A DNA stretch of 64,000 bases, from contig JALGAS010000003.1 in assembly GCA_023078685.1 (NCBI GenBank), positions 1,364,001 through 1,428,000 on the forward strand, written 5' to 3'. Under the pieces are notes generated by a model, which saw only the letters and a list, made by a program, of their open reading frames with translations, did no database searches and had not been told where the DNA came from. Positions 23,306 to 35,280 of this stretch are shown here, piece by piece (positions within the stretch are counted from its first letter, which is position 1; each line of letters opens with the position of its first letter). The translations under genes were made by a program, and so were the position numbers. Source of the stretch: Neopestalotiopsis rosae (lineage: Eukaryota; Ascomycota; Sordariomycetes; Amphisphaeriales; Sporocadaceae).

Positions 23306-24457
23306 AGTGGTTTATAAGGCACATTGGCCAAGACTGGCCAATAAATGCTACTTCGACTAGCAATCATTGCATTTACCGGCGTTCAGGTGCAACAGCAGCA
23401 TCCTCATTTCATTGTTTACGGCTTCAGGCTTCTCCTAACAACATACCCCGCAAAAGCATCGACATTACAGGGCCAGCGGCGTTGGGGGATAATTGTTTGT
23501 CATTAATCAGCGACCATGGTTCAGCTGTGCTCATTAGTTGGGACACAATCTAGAGTGCGGGAGAAGGAAAGAGGAAAAGAAAAACAACCCAAGACAAGAG
23601 GGCAGCATTGCGCCACGATTGGGACTTTTGCCGATAATCGGGGTTGACTGCTCTTGCCTGGGGGACAAGTCACAGACGGAAAGATATATACATTGAGACT
23701 TTGGCAAAGAATCGTCACGGGGACTCTACTGTCATCGTCCTCATGGTGGCATTTTAGCTACTTTAGATGGTCAATCTGCGCCCTCGGGGAAGTCCAACTC
23801 TAGATCCTAGCTTGAGGATCGCGACATCCTATCTTGAGGATTGCGATGAGTAGTCAGATTAGACTGGAAACTCACCCGGTCAATAATTGCTATAGTTACA
23901 GACAGGCAATAGATGACATGGAAAACAGCCTTGCTCTCATGCTGATGTGGTGAATGTATCATGATGGCTTATAATGTTACGAGGCGACACTGACGACTAA
24001 GCCAAGAGAAGGAGCAAGTACACTGAAACCACCCTTTTTATGCTCAACTTTCCATCTTGACACGCCTCTTGTTTTGGTTCTATTTATACAGCAGGGTAGC
24101 AAAAGTCTCCGTATTCATATATATAACTAATATCATTATTTTTCCCTTATTCTTTTTGTAATGCTTAAAAAAATAGCAAATTTAAAAAGAAGATTTTATA
24201 AAAGTCTGGTGTACGGAGATGATTGCTACTTTTATTTATCAAAGGCAGATTCCCATCTGCTAGTATTTCTCATATTTGATTCTGGCATGACTTTGCGTAT
24301 ATGATTATTCCCAGAAAGAATTGAGCAACACTTATACTTAAGTTCGGGACCACCCCCAGCCCCCATAGATCGTTATTTAGGCTAAACACTTCCTCCCTTG
24401 TTCTGGGTTTCTTGTCCCCAAAAAACATTGCATAACCGATGTGAAAAGACCGAACCC
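23306..24457. other. intergenic, convergent 3' ends, AT-rich
   Basis: About 1.15 kb between the CHD1 and tyrosinase stop codons. It is notably AT-rich from about 24100 to 24300, where an 18-bp imperfect inverted repeat flanks a 98-bp spacer. No gene is seen. Confidence 0.6.
24096..24229. repeat. small inverted-repeat element (MITE-like or hairpin)
   Basis: The arm at 24096-24113 and the reverse complement of 24212-24229 agree at 15 of 18 positions (GTAGCAA...TCTCCGTA on both). The 98-bp interior is strongly A/T-rich. No clear target-site duplication is visible at the edges. It may be a miniature inverted-repeat element or a structured 3' UTR segment. Confidence 0.45.
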
Positions 24458-25880
24458 TTAGTCAATATACTCTGAGCAAATGACATCTCCGCCGATATCC
24501 ATGACGTCGGCAATGGTGATGTTGGGGAAGATCTCGGCCATGTAGAGGCGGTGGTTGAGCGTGGTGACGTTGCCATTGTCGCCAAAGTAGTCGGTGAACT
24601 CGGGACCTGTTCCCTTGCCGTTTCCGGGCAGGTTTCCTGTGTGAGAGAGAAGATGTTAAAAGGTCAAGCAAGGAAAAATGGCAACGGGGGGCTACTCACC
24701 TCCGCCGCCGGGGAATGCTCCGCGCCCGGGAATGTTGGGTCCGCCCATGTCCGTCAGTCTCGCCGTGAGGTTGCCCTCTTGCCACCTCCACCAAATCTTG
24801 TCGAGCCAAGAATGGTGTAGATAAAAGACGGGATCGCCGGGGCTGAGGGTGGGATCGCTCATCTGGAAGACAATAAAGTCGATTGATTAGCATGGCTGGT
24901 TCGGTCATGTAATATGGGACAGCCCATGGAAGAGGTCTCTCCAGACGAACTCGTGAACTCGATTCAACACAGAAAGAGGAGAGAGGGTTTATAAATCATG
25001 AGGAGAAGGAAAGAAGCCGACATACAATACCACCAACACCACCATGACCAGCACCATGAGGCCCGTTGGAGAGGCACTCCCAGGCCTCGTCGTAGTTGTC
25101 AATGGCGTAGCAGTTGGCAATGACGTCGAGGCTGGCCTCCTGCAGCGAGCGCTCGTTGAAGCGGCGGGTGAGGCAGTGCTCGGACACGGTGGCGTCCTGC
25201 TGCCAGCGCAGCGTCAGGTTGGCGAAGCTGCCCGTCGTGACGCAGCGGTCGCTGCTTCGGCCGTCGCCACCAAAGTACTCGTCGCTCCAGAGCTCCGACT
25301 CGGTGAGCTTGCCAATGTCGGCCGTCTCGTCCCAGTAAGGCATGCGTCCCGTGTAGCCGCACTCGTCCTTGATCATGCGCTCGTGGGCCGTCATGTAGTA
25401 TCGGTGAAAGGGCAGGAATGCACCCTTTTTGAGATGAGCAAAGTCAGCGCTCCGATTTCCCCCCTTCTCACTAATTAGTGAGTGAGACGACTTACGACAA
25501 AGTGGACCGAGTCAGTCTGAACAACGTGCGGCCATTGCAAGTCATCCCACCGGGTGACGGCGCCGGGAATCTCTCCCTTGGACGGCGCGTTGATCAGGCA
25601 GAGATCGGCCTGGATATAGGCGTCCTTTTCCTCCGTGGTCAGGGAAGTCCTATTACCGAGTTGCGTGTCAGTCTAGATAAATGGGGTACTCGTGGGAAAG
25701 AAAGCTCGGGCACCCAGCGTGTTCAAGTCTCCTTAGTTTCATGGCTTGGGAAGGAAGCACTCACCATGGCACACGCTGGCGGATCTCGGTGCACACGGAA
25801 GCATCGCGCTTGGCTGGGATAGCTGAGACGACCGAGCTGGCGGTCAGAAGCAGAGTGACCTTTTGTATGAAAGACGCCAT
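24458..25880 (-). CDS. secreted short tyrosinase / polyphenol-oxidase-like protein
   Basis: Five exons join in frame: 25880-25765, 25649-25496, 25424-25026, 24862-24700 and 24636-24458, giving 336 aa. Type-3 dicopper enzymes hydroxylate and oxidise phenols. An N-terminal signal peptide is clear (MASFIQKVTLLLTASSVVSA). Copper A ligands: WPHVV, then SVHFVGAFLPFHRYYMTAHE split by intron 2. Copper B ligands: GPHGAGHGG before intron 3 and FYLHHSWLDKIWWRWQ after it. N-glycosylation sequons (NLT, NVT, NIT) lie between and after the copper sites, fitting secretion. The protein ends about 85 residues after the copper B helix, so it lacks the C-terminal lid domain of long fungal tyrosinases and resembles short secreted fungal catechol-oxidase/UstQ-like proteins. 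No RiPP precursor or DUF3328 partner lies nearby. The substrate is unknown. Confidence 0.93.
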
Positions 25881-27185
25881 ATTGACCACAAGGTATCTTG
25901 AGATGTTTTCAACAAGGAAGATGCCGATCGAGATTCGTTCTTCTCGACTTGAGATCTGAGGGGGTCTTCCGATATCTTTTAAACTACCAGGTCTTTGCCT
26001 TTCCTTTCGCGTTTCGTTGCCCCTGGGAATCATTCTCCTTCACATAGAGGAGACCCTCTAACCCCATAGCATGTATGCATAATTCGTATCCATGTTGCAG
26101 CCAATATTATGTGCGAGTGTTGCCGATACTCGACGCCGAGCCTCTGGGAATTCCGTTTATGCAATGTCACCCACATTCCCCCAGACGGACAAACGAGCTA
26201 CAACAAGAAGGTATCAACAAGGTTAATTGTGTGCGTATGTTTGTTTTTTTGGGATCGTTGTATGCATGCTGTATAACCCGGATAAACGTCCTTGCCGATT
26301 GGAGTCTTGGCCCTTTCTGCCGACCACCGGGCATGAGAATTAAACGCCTGCCGCAGATTGAAAATGTGACCTTACTCCACGTCATACCTGAAAGGAAAAG
26401 AGAAGAATGGATTGGATGCAAGAAGAGGCGATGAACAACGCAACTCCAAAGAGAACCAAGTCGTATGGCTCGCAAGAATATAGAGTACACATGTATGCGG
26501 GGAATTTGGTAGCGTCCCGTCTTGGCAACACGCGTCCTTTTATAAAACATCAATATGTAGCTTCGTTTTTCTTCTTTGTAAGATTCTTTGTAAGAGTCTT
26601 CGAGATGGTCCGGTACCGATCATGTTGCTCGAATAGGAAGGCCCATTTGAACTGTGCTGTGGCCAGGTTGTTACCCAGGCGGCTGTCTGCGGTCCAGTCG
26701 GCAGCGTTTCCCGGCTACCTTATTTTGCCGACTCTTTTGTCGCTCTCGGGATTTCCCCAGATTTTCAGGCCACAAAGATATTGGCGAAAGTATGGCGAAC
26801 TTGCTTCTTGGGCAGGGGTCCATGAACGCACATTATATATCGTTTTACGCATCTTGGTACCACAGCTTTCATTATCCAATACTTGGCTTGGAACTATCTA
26901 GCTGTAAATATACTGGACCACTCTCAGGCCATTCCATAGAATATACATCAATCATGCAATGAGCCTCAACGACCAAAGAAAGAAAATTCAATAACAAATG
27001 CAGCTCAGCTCTTGAGCATAAGAGACTCCCTCAACGCCGCGATGCATCCACCACTGTTGTCGTGGATGCATATATGCATAATCGTCTTCTTCCTCGGCAG
27101 TAGGAAGGGAAAGACGAATTTGTAATCAGAGCGTTCACCAATGCAATGGTTCCCCGATGATATATACAAGGTAGATGCCCAGAGA
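25881..27185. other. intergenic, tyrosinase promoter side
   Basis: About 1.3 kb between the tyrosinase start codon and the sirtuin stop codon, both on the minus strand. Open frames here (for example 26407-26901) resemble no family and lack support. No RNA gene is seen. Confidence 0.55.
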
Positions 27186-29162
27186 TCAGTCAATCATGGC
27201 TGCGAATCCTCTCGGCTTCGATGGCGGGCTAATAGTCTCCGTGTCGCTTGACTGCCCTTCCTGTTTGGGCGTGGTAGGTCCCCGTTGAGAAGACTGATAC
27301 TGGCTAGTCGTACTTTCAAGGCGAACATGCTCCTTTTCTCCTCTTGACTCGGTAACGGCGCTGGGGCGGAGCGAAAATGTCGTTTTGCAGTTGGCGCGGG
27401 CATCATCGATTGCTTTCAAAGGCTGATCGTTATCCAGAGCTCTTTTAGCTGCAACTTTGGCCGGCGCAGCAACCTGTGATTTGGTAGCCTTGAATGAGCT
27501 CTTGATAGTCGCTTTGGGCTTCGGTTCAGCCTTCTTCGTTTGTGCAGCCTTCCGTCCCCGCTTCTTTGTCTCCTTGGCCGCTGGTTCGGATGCTGTCTTG
27601 GATGGGGCGTTGGAGAATAGGAGCTGACTCTGCTTGGTCTTGGCCAGAGGCTTCTGAGATATCTGAGGTAGTGCAGTTCGCATCTTAGGACTAGCTGTGG
27701 GCGTCGGCATGCCACGAATTTTCTCCAACGCCTGTGACTGTGCCTCGGCCGGTGTTGTAGCACGAGACTCCTCCTTGACAGAGGCAGCAGATAGTTCGGG
27801 AGACCGGGGTATTTGTACTTCCAGTTCTGTCGTTCGGAGAGTCTCCTTGACCTGCTCAAACTTCTTGTCGTCTACCTTGACATCATCGCCAAGGGCTGGA
27901 CTCTCATCCCAATGCGGCAGACCTACAAGCGTGGCGACGTCGTCACATTTGCCTCGCACAACTAGATCCCAGCAGTCCTTCAAGTCAGCACCGCTTGGCT
28001 CCGATTCAAGATTGATCCAGGCAGTATAGCCATCCCTTCGCAGTCTGGTGTAGTAGGTCAAATCCTGCACGAGCCTTCGTACACCAGGAATTTTCATGCT
28101 GGTTCCAACGACGACGACAGCATCTGGGCGTGTTTTGGTATCAGCCTTGATCACCTTGGCGATAGCATCCTGATCAGGGTTGTGCTCGTTGTAAAGAACC
28201 ATTCGGGGTCTTAGTCTGCCAACGCCGTGGCTTCGCTTGCCGGCATGGGAGGTACGTATATTGTCTATTTCTGTACAACCAGGACACGGGGGTGGCTCGG
28301 GGCCGTTGAACAGAGAGCCGTCAAAGTCGTAGAGTTCGCTGCATTTGGAGCAGCTCATTTTATCGAGGCCACCATGGAGTTGTACCGTCTTGGGCCACGA
28401 ACCCTTCTCCTCACCAACCTGCGCCAAAGGGACCGTAGTGGCTAGAGGTGGCATCGAGGTGTCGATGCCGTCAACATTTTGTGTGTACAAGCGCAGCAGA
28501 CGGCCCTCCTCTGCAATGGAGGCGATCATGTGATGAAATGGCGAAGGCTTTGCCTGCTTGGTCTGATCGGAGAGTGCTCGGACCATGGCGTGAAATGTCT
28601 CGGTCGAGTCATTATGCTTATAGACAGAAGCATCGAACAACTGCTGCCCAGACGCCTTCAATTTGTGCTCTGCCTTGAGTGTCTTGAAGAGCCCCTTTGA
28701 AGAACGAAAATCAGGTACTGAAATTAAATGTCAGTATCAACGATCAAGTCTGGCTGAGAGACACGGGGGAAAGAAAAAAAGGGAGTCCATACTGCCTGAA
28801 GAGACGGAGATTCCTGCACCTGCAATGATGACGATCTTCTTCTTCTGGCGCAATGTGGAGGTAAGACGGTTGACCAAATCCTCATCATCCTCATTGTGGT
28901 CGTAACCGGCCCGTAAATCCAAGTATTCAGTCGTCCGAGGCTTCTTCTCAATTTTACGTCGCTTTGCGGGTCTTGCACCCTCTGTATTGACGCAGATGGA
29001 CTCTTTGACTGCGGGTTCTGACATTTTCATAGGCGAAGCACTTCCTGAGGGTACTGTAGAGGGCGGCGAAACATAGCGAGATGTGGGCGACAGGGAGGGC
29101 GACTTTGACAGTTCAGACAATGGGGACGTAGGCGGGTCGGACAAGTCTGAAGACGAGTCCAT
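27186..29162 (-). CDS. Sir2-family NAD-dependent histone deacetylase (Hst3/Hst4-like)
   Basis: Two exons join in frame, 29162-28793 and 28717-27186, giving 633 aa. The 75-nt intron splits the NAD-binding motif, and joining restores GAGISVSSGIPDFR. Class I sirtuins of the Hst3/Hst4 group remove H3K56 acetylation and protect genome stability. Seen: a Ser/Pro-rich N-terminus with a PAKRRKIEKKP nuclear signal (about 65-75), GAGIS at 115-119, TQNVDGID at 202-209, catalytic HGG with His238, and zinc ligands CSKC (246-249) and CPGC (267-270). The core ends near 400. About 200 C-terminal residues follow, rich in Lys/Ala/Ser/Gln (KKRGRKAAQTKK, TIKSSFKATKS), probably disordered and DNA-associated; their role is unknown. 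The gene is divergent from Med16 across 2.1 kb. Confidence 0.93.
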
Positions 29163-31246
29163 TTTTATTTGCTGATTGATCCTTTTTCTTTCTTTACAGA
29201 GAGAGAGCCTGAGAAAGGCGCGAATGTGGCCTTGTCGGCGCAGGTCTCTTCCAAGGCCGCCAGGGAAGGAAGAAAGGAGGAAAGTCGGTCGCAACTTATG
29301 TTTTTGGCAGCAGGGAGGCCAACGAGAGAGCCTGAATGACGCTGCGCAATGAGATGGTGCACAGAGCGCCAAGCGAAACAGCAGCGCAATCACGCATGCG
29401 TTATCGTGACAATGGGGCAAATGCGACCGTGAATTGACGGGCGTTGTCTGCGTTTCGTTCCGCGTGGTGCGGTAGATAGGTGAATGAGTGAAGTCAAGTC
29501 GTCGGTCGGTCGGTGATTTTGTTGGAGGTATGTGGTTGGATGGGGACTGAGAGACTGGGCCGGACTGAGAGTGCGGCTCCGCCCAGTCATCGGTTGCTGC
29601 TATGCTAGGCGTGCTAGGTAGGTTAGATTGGACCGGCTGGGCCCTGCTGCTGTGTGAGTTCGGGCGCAGATCTAGCAAGTGAGTGTGTTATTCGGTATTT
29701 TCACTGCAGAATGGAAGCGCTATTATGACGGCTGTCACGCAGTGTGGGTGGGGTCAGTAGGTACGTACTCTACTACAGTATGTACAGCAATCAGAGTGAT
29801 CAATGTTGGTCCCTGTGCTTGTGCTATGGACGGCTGCAGACCACGGAAGGGGGTGGCCAAACCACGCGAACTGTTCTTATTCTCCCTTGGGTTCCAGAAA
29901 TCTTACCTACGACTTGTGACACCCCGTGCGCGATCGCCAGGAGTCATTAAGCTTACCTGCAATGTATATAGAAGATCGGACTCGTCTGCATTTCTTATAC
30001 ACTTGTGCTATGTGGACAATAGTTGCACGGAAGAACAATTCTGTTTGTTTTCCCCCTCTTTTTGCTTTGTCTGCTTCTTACTTGTCATGATTCATCTCAG
30101 AGTGAGGTCTACTGTGAAACCTTGTGCAGCAGCCATCGTCTGCCTTCCCCCCAAATTATCATTCGTTAGGTAACCGCGGCTTATGGTAGTCCGTAGACCA
30201 TTGACAAGCTGACCACTGCGCCGCGACGAGTGAATTCAAACGATTATATTTATTTTGTTTTTAGGATATACGAAAGCTCTTTTATCGAAATTCCGACCAG
30301 ACACGGCCTGCACAACGAATATAATTGTGTATGTAACATTTCTTTCTGGTCGATGTCTATACTTATTTCGTACATTACTCAAAGAAGACTCTGACTATGG
30401 ACCCCTGGCCGTTGCTTCGACAACATAGGCTCTTACGGCCCCCGCTGACCACGCTCCCGGATCGAGTTTTTTGGCGCTAATTACGCACCTAACGCTGCCG
30501 ATGCGCCACATCTGTCAAGGTCAGGGTGGAGACCTGGGGAAAGTGAAGCCCACCATGCTGTTGTGGCGTGGAAAAGGAAAGTGTGGCTGGAGGGACGGAC
30601 CCCAGTCAGAGAAAGCGCGCCGCCGCACGGGTCCTTTTCGTTGATCATTTTGGGGCCGCCATTATCAGATAGGTCCGGTCGCATCTGGGTTTCTGGTTCC
30701 ATAGAAGCTCTACTCCCATTGATAATACTCACTGCCCAGTAGAGGTACACTTGCCCACTATCTCGCAATTATATCTCTAGCCTCAGCAGTCTCTTGCCCC
30801 CCTGCGGCTGCTAGATACTGATTGATTTTCTTGGTTGTCAATAAGCCAACATTGGATCCTGTTGCCTTACAGTAATTGAGAATCCTATTTTCGAGTTTCC
30901 AGCCTTCTGGCCTTGAACTTCACCAAGCTGCGAGCGCCCACTTCTGAGCCGCGCCTTGCTGATTTCTACCAGAACTTCGAGCACTCGAACTTCTTTGCAG
31001 CCTCAAGAGGACTCGTTCTTGACGAACTTCTTTCTCTTGTCCAGAATTTCCCTCTTCACATCACCCAGAAGCTCACTCGCGTCCACGCCACGCACATTTT
31101 GCATTTCGTCTTGTACTTGGGCTATCATCAAGGTCATCATCGGACTCTCGTCCCACAGTCCAAACCGATGGAGGCGGATGACCGATAAGTTGACAACTCA
31201 GCGCTTGACCATCACGACTTGATGCGCCTTGAGCATCTATCAGAAC
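29163..31246. other. divergent promoter region (sirtuin / Med16)
   Basis: About 2.1 kb between divergent start codons. It holds short open frames only (the longest, 29679-30173, has no recognised similarity), a CTAGGTAGG run near 29615 and pyrimidine-rich sequence before the Med16 ATG. No RNA gene is seen. Confidence 0.55.
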
Positions 31247-34200
31247 ATGCCTCTCATATTGGACAACAACATGGCAGCTCAAGCCGACATGCAGGTCGAC
31301 CTTGGCGTCGATGATCTTTTCGGCGACGATGCCATGAATCTGCAAAACCGCCCCAGCAAGCGACTTTTGCAGAGAATCAACGAGCTCCGAACTCGTGGCT
31401 CATGCCAGTAAATGATCCTCTTTCCTTCGTTGCTCTATTGCGTAGACTATGTGACTAATTTATCTCGATTACAGGTCTCTGGCATGGTCCAAAACAGGCA
31501 TCATTGCCACTGTGGCGCCTGATGGACGATCTATTGAGCTTAGATATTTGCGTGCCCATCCAAAAGATGCTTCTTGGGGCCTGAGTGAGCCGACGACATT
31601 TGTGCCTGAAGGCAGCTTGCTTGGAGGCCCAATCGTGCATCTTGCTTGGTCTCCAACTCAGACATCTGACCTTGCCATCATTGACGCCGTGGGCAGAGTC
31701 TTGATTGTTAACTTCAGCACAAACGTCAACCGGCCAACGACTCAGAGGAGGTGGGATGAAGATTCAACGGACGACCTGAATGCAGTTGTGGGAACATTCT
31801 GGCTCAATATTCTGCCTACTCACCGTAATCAGGTATTTGAACTACACCCACAAGAAATATACAATGAGAACCGGCTAACATCGCACAGGCAAATCCCCTA
31901 CATGCTCCTGCCTACAAGGAGGGCAATAGTAACAGCTATACCTTTGATACATCCCTGCAAGTCAGCAACGCGCCATATCATCCCAACCCTACCAGGTCAG
32001 CTCTGGTCTGTATCACTACCAATGGCTTGTTGAAAATGTTCTGGGCTCAGAACAACAATAAAGTTCAGGAGACGTCGTTTGAACTAGACAGCATCACTTC
32101 ATCCAATGATTTGGTGACTCACGCAGCTATAGCACCTGACACCAAAGGTAAGATCCACCGCTGCGTCCCTCTTCACACTGTAGTATCTAATTGCATCTCT
32201 AGCCAAGTGCATGTGGGTCGCATTCGCAACGTCATCTAAGCAACTTCATCTGGCTCAATGTCAGCTCAACTGGGGCCTCTCACAGGAGACAATGAAGGGC
32301 GCGATGGCTGCAGGACAACAATTGAACCCAGCATTTGCAGGGAAACATGTTGCCATCACCAGCTGGCTTCCAGGAAATACCGCTGAACCCACGTCAGATT
32401 CACTGGCTAATCAAATATCACTCTTCGAATTTGTGCCTGGTACGTTTGACCAGACGAGCAAGACATGGCTTTGGCCAGTCATCATCGTTGTACGCTCATT
32501 CGTTCCAACGCCTGATACGCCATACAACCAAGAAGCACAGAGTATTATAGACAGATGGGAAGTCACATCAGACCAACCCCAGAATCTACACCCTGCTTTT
32601 GAGAACCTAGGCTCGAGAAGAAATAGTGTCGGTGGTGCACCACCTGTGAGTACTCCCGAGACATTGATTTGGCATGGCCATGTCTGATGATTATCTTGTA
32701 GCCCGCGTTCAGACTGAAGAAACTCGACTCCGTTGTCGTCAACAAGATTGCTGTTGGCGTCAGCCTCGTTCGCTTGAATACAGCAATATGCTTTACGTAT
32801 AGCGATGGTGCTGTCGAGTATCGGGACCGGACGACCCTGACCCCATTGTGGACAGAGGTGAACCTAGACCGTATCAATTCCATCCACGAGGCTGGCTTTG
32901 CACAGAATGGAGAACAATCATGTGAGTATTGTGTACAGGTTGGAGTCATTCGAAACGAGGAAGCTTACGTGCATACCTAGGTCTCCAAGCAGCAGTCTCT
33001 GCCACATTGGCGTCAGTAGTACAGCTTTGCGAGGACAACTCTGTCAAATGGCATACCGTTACTTATACGCTTACCGATTTGGCTTCCATGAGCGAGGGTA
33101 ATAAACAGTATCCAGACCCAGTGAAACAAGCGCTAACACCATACAGCACAATACCAAGCCGTAGTAGCCGCCCTGACCATTTCCATCGGCCAGGCAGCTG
33201 CCTCGAACGGGAATATCGACGATGTCCTTGCCGTCGCAAGACAGTTCCTTGGCAAGAATAGTAAGCTACCACGCTTGGTAATTCCGAGTACAAATATACT
33301 GATATGTACAATGAATAGAGTTCCCTTGCGATTTGATCAGCGAGATGGTCCGAATGATGCGTGTTCCAATCGACTATTCCGAAGAGCCGCATCATGATAC
33401 GCTTGTCAGAAACCAGTTACTCCAGCTATGCTTTAGTGTGCTCAACCATCTTGGCTGGAATGGTGAATTCCAAGAGCGAAGCTTTCGCAGCAAAATGGCC
33501 ATGTTTGCCCTAAATCTACGCAATATTGTCATCTTGATCACGATCGCAAATAACGCCCCTGGTCATATGAAGAATACAACGCCTCTAGACGAGCCAGGTA
33601 AGAACTCAACTCTTTTCAGCTGTCCCTGTTCCATGAATCGTCTCTCTGAGTTCTTGCTGACGTGCGACGTGAAACAGAGGTTGTCGATGCTCTTGCCGGA
33701 TGCTGCAAGTGGTCCATTGATCTTTTGTGCTGGATCGTGGACTCCCTCTTCTGCCTGCTCAACGACCAAAAGTTTCAAGACACCTTGACGCAAGCCAAGT
33801 GGTCGGAAATGACCCCATATCTCCTCACAAAGAAGAATATTGCCCTGCACATGATTTTGTCATCTTCCATTCGTGGACTACTCTCAGCAGTGTGCCGAAG
33901 AATACAGCATCTCCAATTCATATCCCTCAAGACGATCAACTACTATGAAAACTTGGACACCAACACCACCAACCCACCCCCTCCTGCCCTGCAAGTGGCC
34001 TACCAAAAGATGCTACGCTATACAAGCAACCCATTGGTCAACGTTTCCAAGTTTGATGAACTCTTGACCACTATCGGCACAGAAATCAAGCAACAATACC
34101 TGCAACAATTTGCTCAATTCAGCCAGCGTGCTATGGATGCTGCCAAGAAAACACAACCTAATCCTCCCAAATCCATTGGAGATGATGCAATTAAGCGTGC

Positions 34201-34636
34201 ACAACTTCACTGTGAGATGACCATGCTACTCGGCAATAGTCCACCTTTGCCATTGCTTGTCGTCCTTAAGAAGCTGTTTCAAGTCGAGTTACCGCAGTTC
34301 CGAGCTTCTTGTCAGCCATCCGAGCTCTTTTTTGCCAATTACAATCTCCTCGAGGTTGACGATGACGAAGCAGTTCTGGCTGCACGTCGCGAACGCGGTG
34401 CAAGAGTTGACCTCTTCAAGCGAGTCGAAATTTTCCGCGGTAAGAAATTGACAAATAGTGCCGGAGAGGAGGTGGCTGTGGATTGGCGCAGATGCTCTCG
34501 CTGCGCGAGTGTTATGGAAGATGTTATACCCTTTGTCATGGCCAAGCCAGGTATTGCGTTTGTGCTCAGTCAGCAGAGATTTTGCGCTTGCGGTGGAAAG
34601 TTGGCAATCCTCAAAAAGAATGAGTTGGTTGGATAG
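31247..34636 (+). CDS. MED16: Mediator complex subunit 16 (Sin4)
   Basis: Nine exons join in frame: 31247-31407, 31475-31832, 31889-32147, 32203-32645, 32702-32921, 32981-33097, 33147-33260, 33319-33597 and 33678-34636, giving 969 aa. All eight introns are 48-80 nt, and every junction restores phase. Med16 sits in the Mediator tail and relays activators and repressors to Pol II. Family marks: an N-terminal VDLGVDDLFGD segment, beta-propeller-like repeats (IVHLAWSPTQTSDLAIIDAV; CMWVAFATSSKQLHLAQCQ), a helical middle (FPCDLISEMVRMMRVPIDYS) and the C-terminal zinc-finger-like module with WRRCSRCASVMEDV and FCACGGKLAI, four cysteines in CxxC/CxC pairs. ATG 31247 was chosen because the upstream frame has no ATG; Met 9 is an alternative start. 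The last exon is the largest. No defects were seen. Confidence 0.93.
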
Positions 34637-34892
34637 AGTCATACCAACCGGATCACTTTGCTAGATCGCGCCACCCTTGAAATATTATTAGGCTCTGCTG
34701 CACCCTGAAAATAGCATACCAGCTTGGATAAAATAAGCCTTGATGAAATAACAAATCTGTATAATTACTATCCGTATAAGAATCAATAAGATAAAGTCAT
34801 CGAAAGAGAGGTCATCGAAAGGGAAGGGAGTATGCTTGGTCGGCTGGCATTGAAACAAAATACTTACCAAGGAAAAAAGAGAAAAAAAAATT

Positions 34893-34909
34893 GGAACAGG
34901 ACAGTCTGG
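34893..34909 (+). repeat. left terminal inverted repeat of the 35-kb element
   Basis: GGAACAGGACAGTCTGG. It pairs with the reverse complement of 35263-35280 with a single one-base indel. A third partial copy in the same orientation (GGGACAGTTCTAG) lies at 35083-35095. Confidence 0.75.
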
Positions 34910-35176
34910 TTTGCGGGATTTGTACTTACGAGCGACCACTCTCCGGCGGAATCGTAGGCCTCCTGCCGTGCCTCTTGTCGTCACCCCCCATAACTCCGCC
35001 TTGGTGTTTCCCCCTACCCAACATTCGAGGCCCTAAGACCGTCCGCCGTACTGCCGTCTCAACCACCTGCCGTCGGAATAGCGGGACAGTTCTAGCTGAT
35101 GTGAGGAGCGACCAACCACCAGCGATCAGATTCAACCTATACATCGACTCGGGAGCAGTTAGTGTGGAAGTGAGCC

Positions 35177-35187
35177 GGATTCGAACC
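35177..35187 (-). promoter_or_regulatory. Pol III B box (perfect consensus)
   Basis: GGTTCGAATCC read on the minus strand matches the TFIIIC B-box consensus at every position. The A-box partner TGGCTCAGTGG is at 35239-35249 on the same strand. Confidence 0.7.
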
Positions 35188-35262
35188 AGGGGGCTCTGTG
35201 AAGTGCTAGAGATGGAGATGTCAGTCTGAATCCTAGAACCACTGAGCCAAGCTGCTTGCTTG

Positions 35263-35280
35263 CCAGAACTGTCCTGTTCC
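35263..35280 (-). repeat. right terminal inverted repeat of the 35-kb element
   Basis: Reads GGAACAGGACAGTTCTGG on the minus strand, the partner of the left repeat at 34893-34909. No obvious target-site duplication flanks the pair. Confidence 0.75.

Larger units (their letters stand above)
34882..35280 (-). ncRNA. candidate Pol III-transcribed RNA or tRNA-related element with terminal stem
   Basis: On the minus strand an A-box match TGGCTCAGTGG (35249-35239) is followed 51 nt later by a perfect B box GGTTCGAATCC (35187-35177), and the first T-run beyond is T9 at 34890-34882. Between the B box and that run no TTTT occurs on this strand, so a Pol III transcript starting near 35265-35280 would be about 380-395 nt. 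The ends are complementary (35280-35263 with 34909-34893), which would close the RNA with a 17-bp stem carrying one bulge. A canonical tRNA cannot be folded: no 5' acceptor strand matches the sequence after the T arm, and the anticodon region instead forms a CTAGGAT/ATC-T-CTAG hairpin. I do not recognise it as SRP, RNase P, 5S or U6 RNA. A tRNA-derived SINE or a MITE that captured a tRNA are alternatives. Confidence 0.4.

Noticed and set aside
18327..34636. Functional cluster of chromatin/transcription genes (CHD1, sirtuin, Med16)
   Set aside because: A secreted tyrosinase interrupts the group, orientations are mixed, and these are widely conserved housekeeping genes; chance proximity is the simplest reading.
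35187..35239. Canonical tRNA gene
   Set aside because: A and B boxes are present, but no acceptor stem can be formed with the sequence upstream of the A box, the T stem has a mismatched closing pair, and no sensible anticodon arm exists. It is kept as a candidate ncRNA/element instead.
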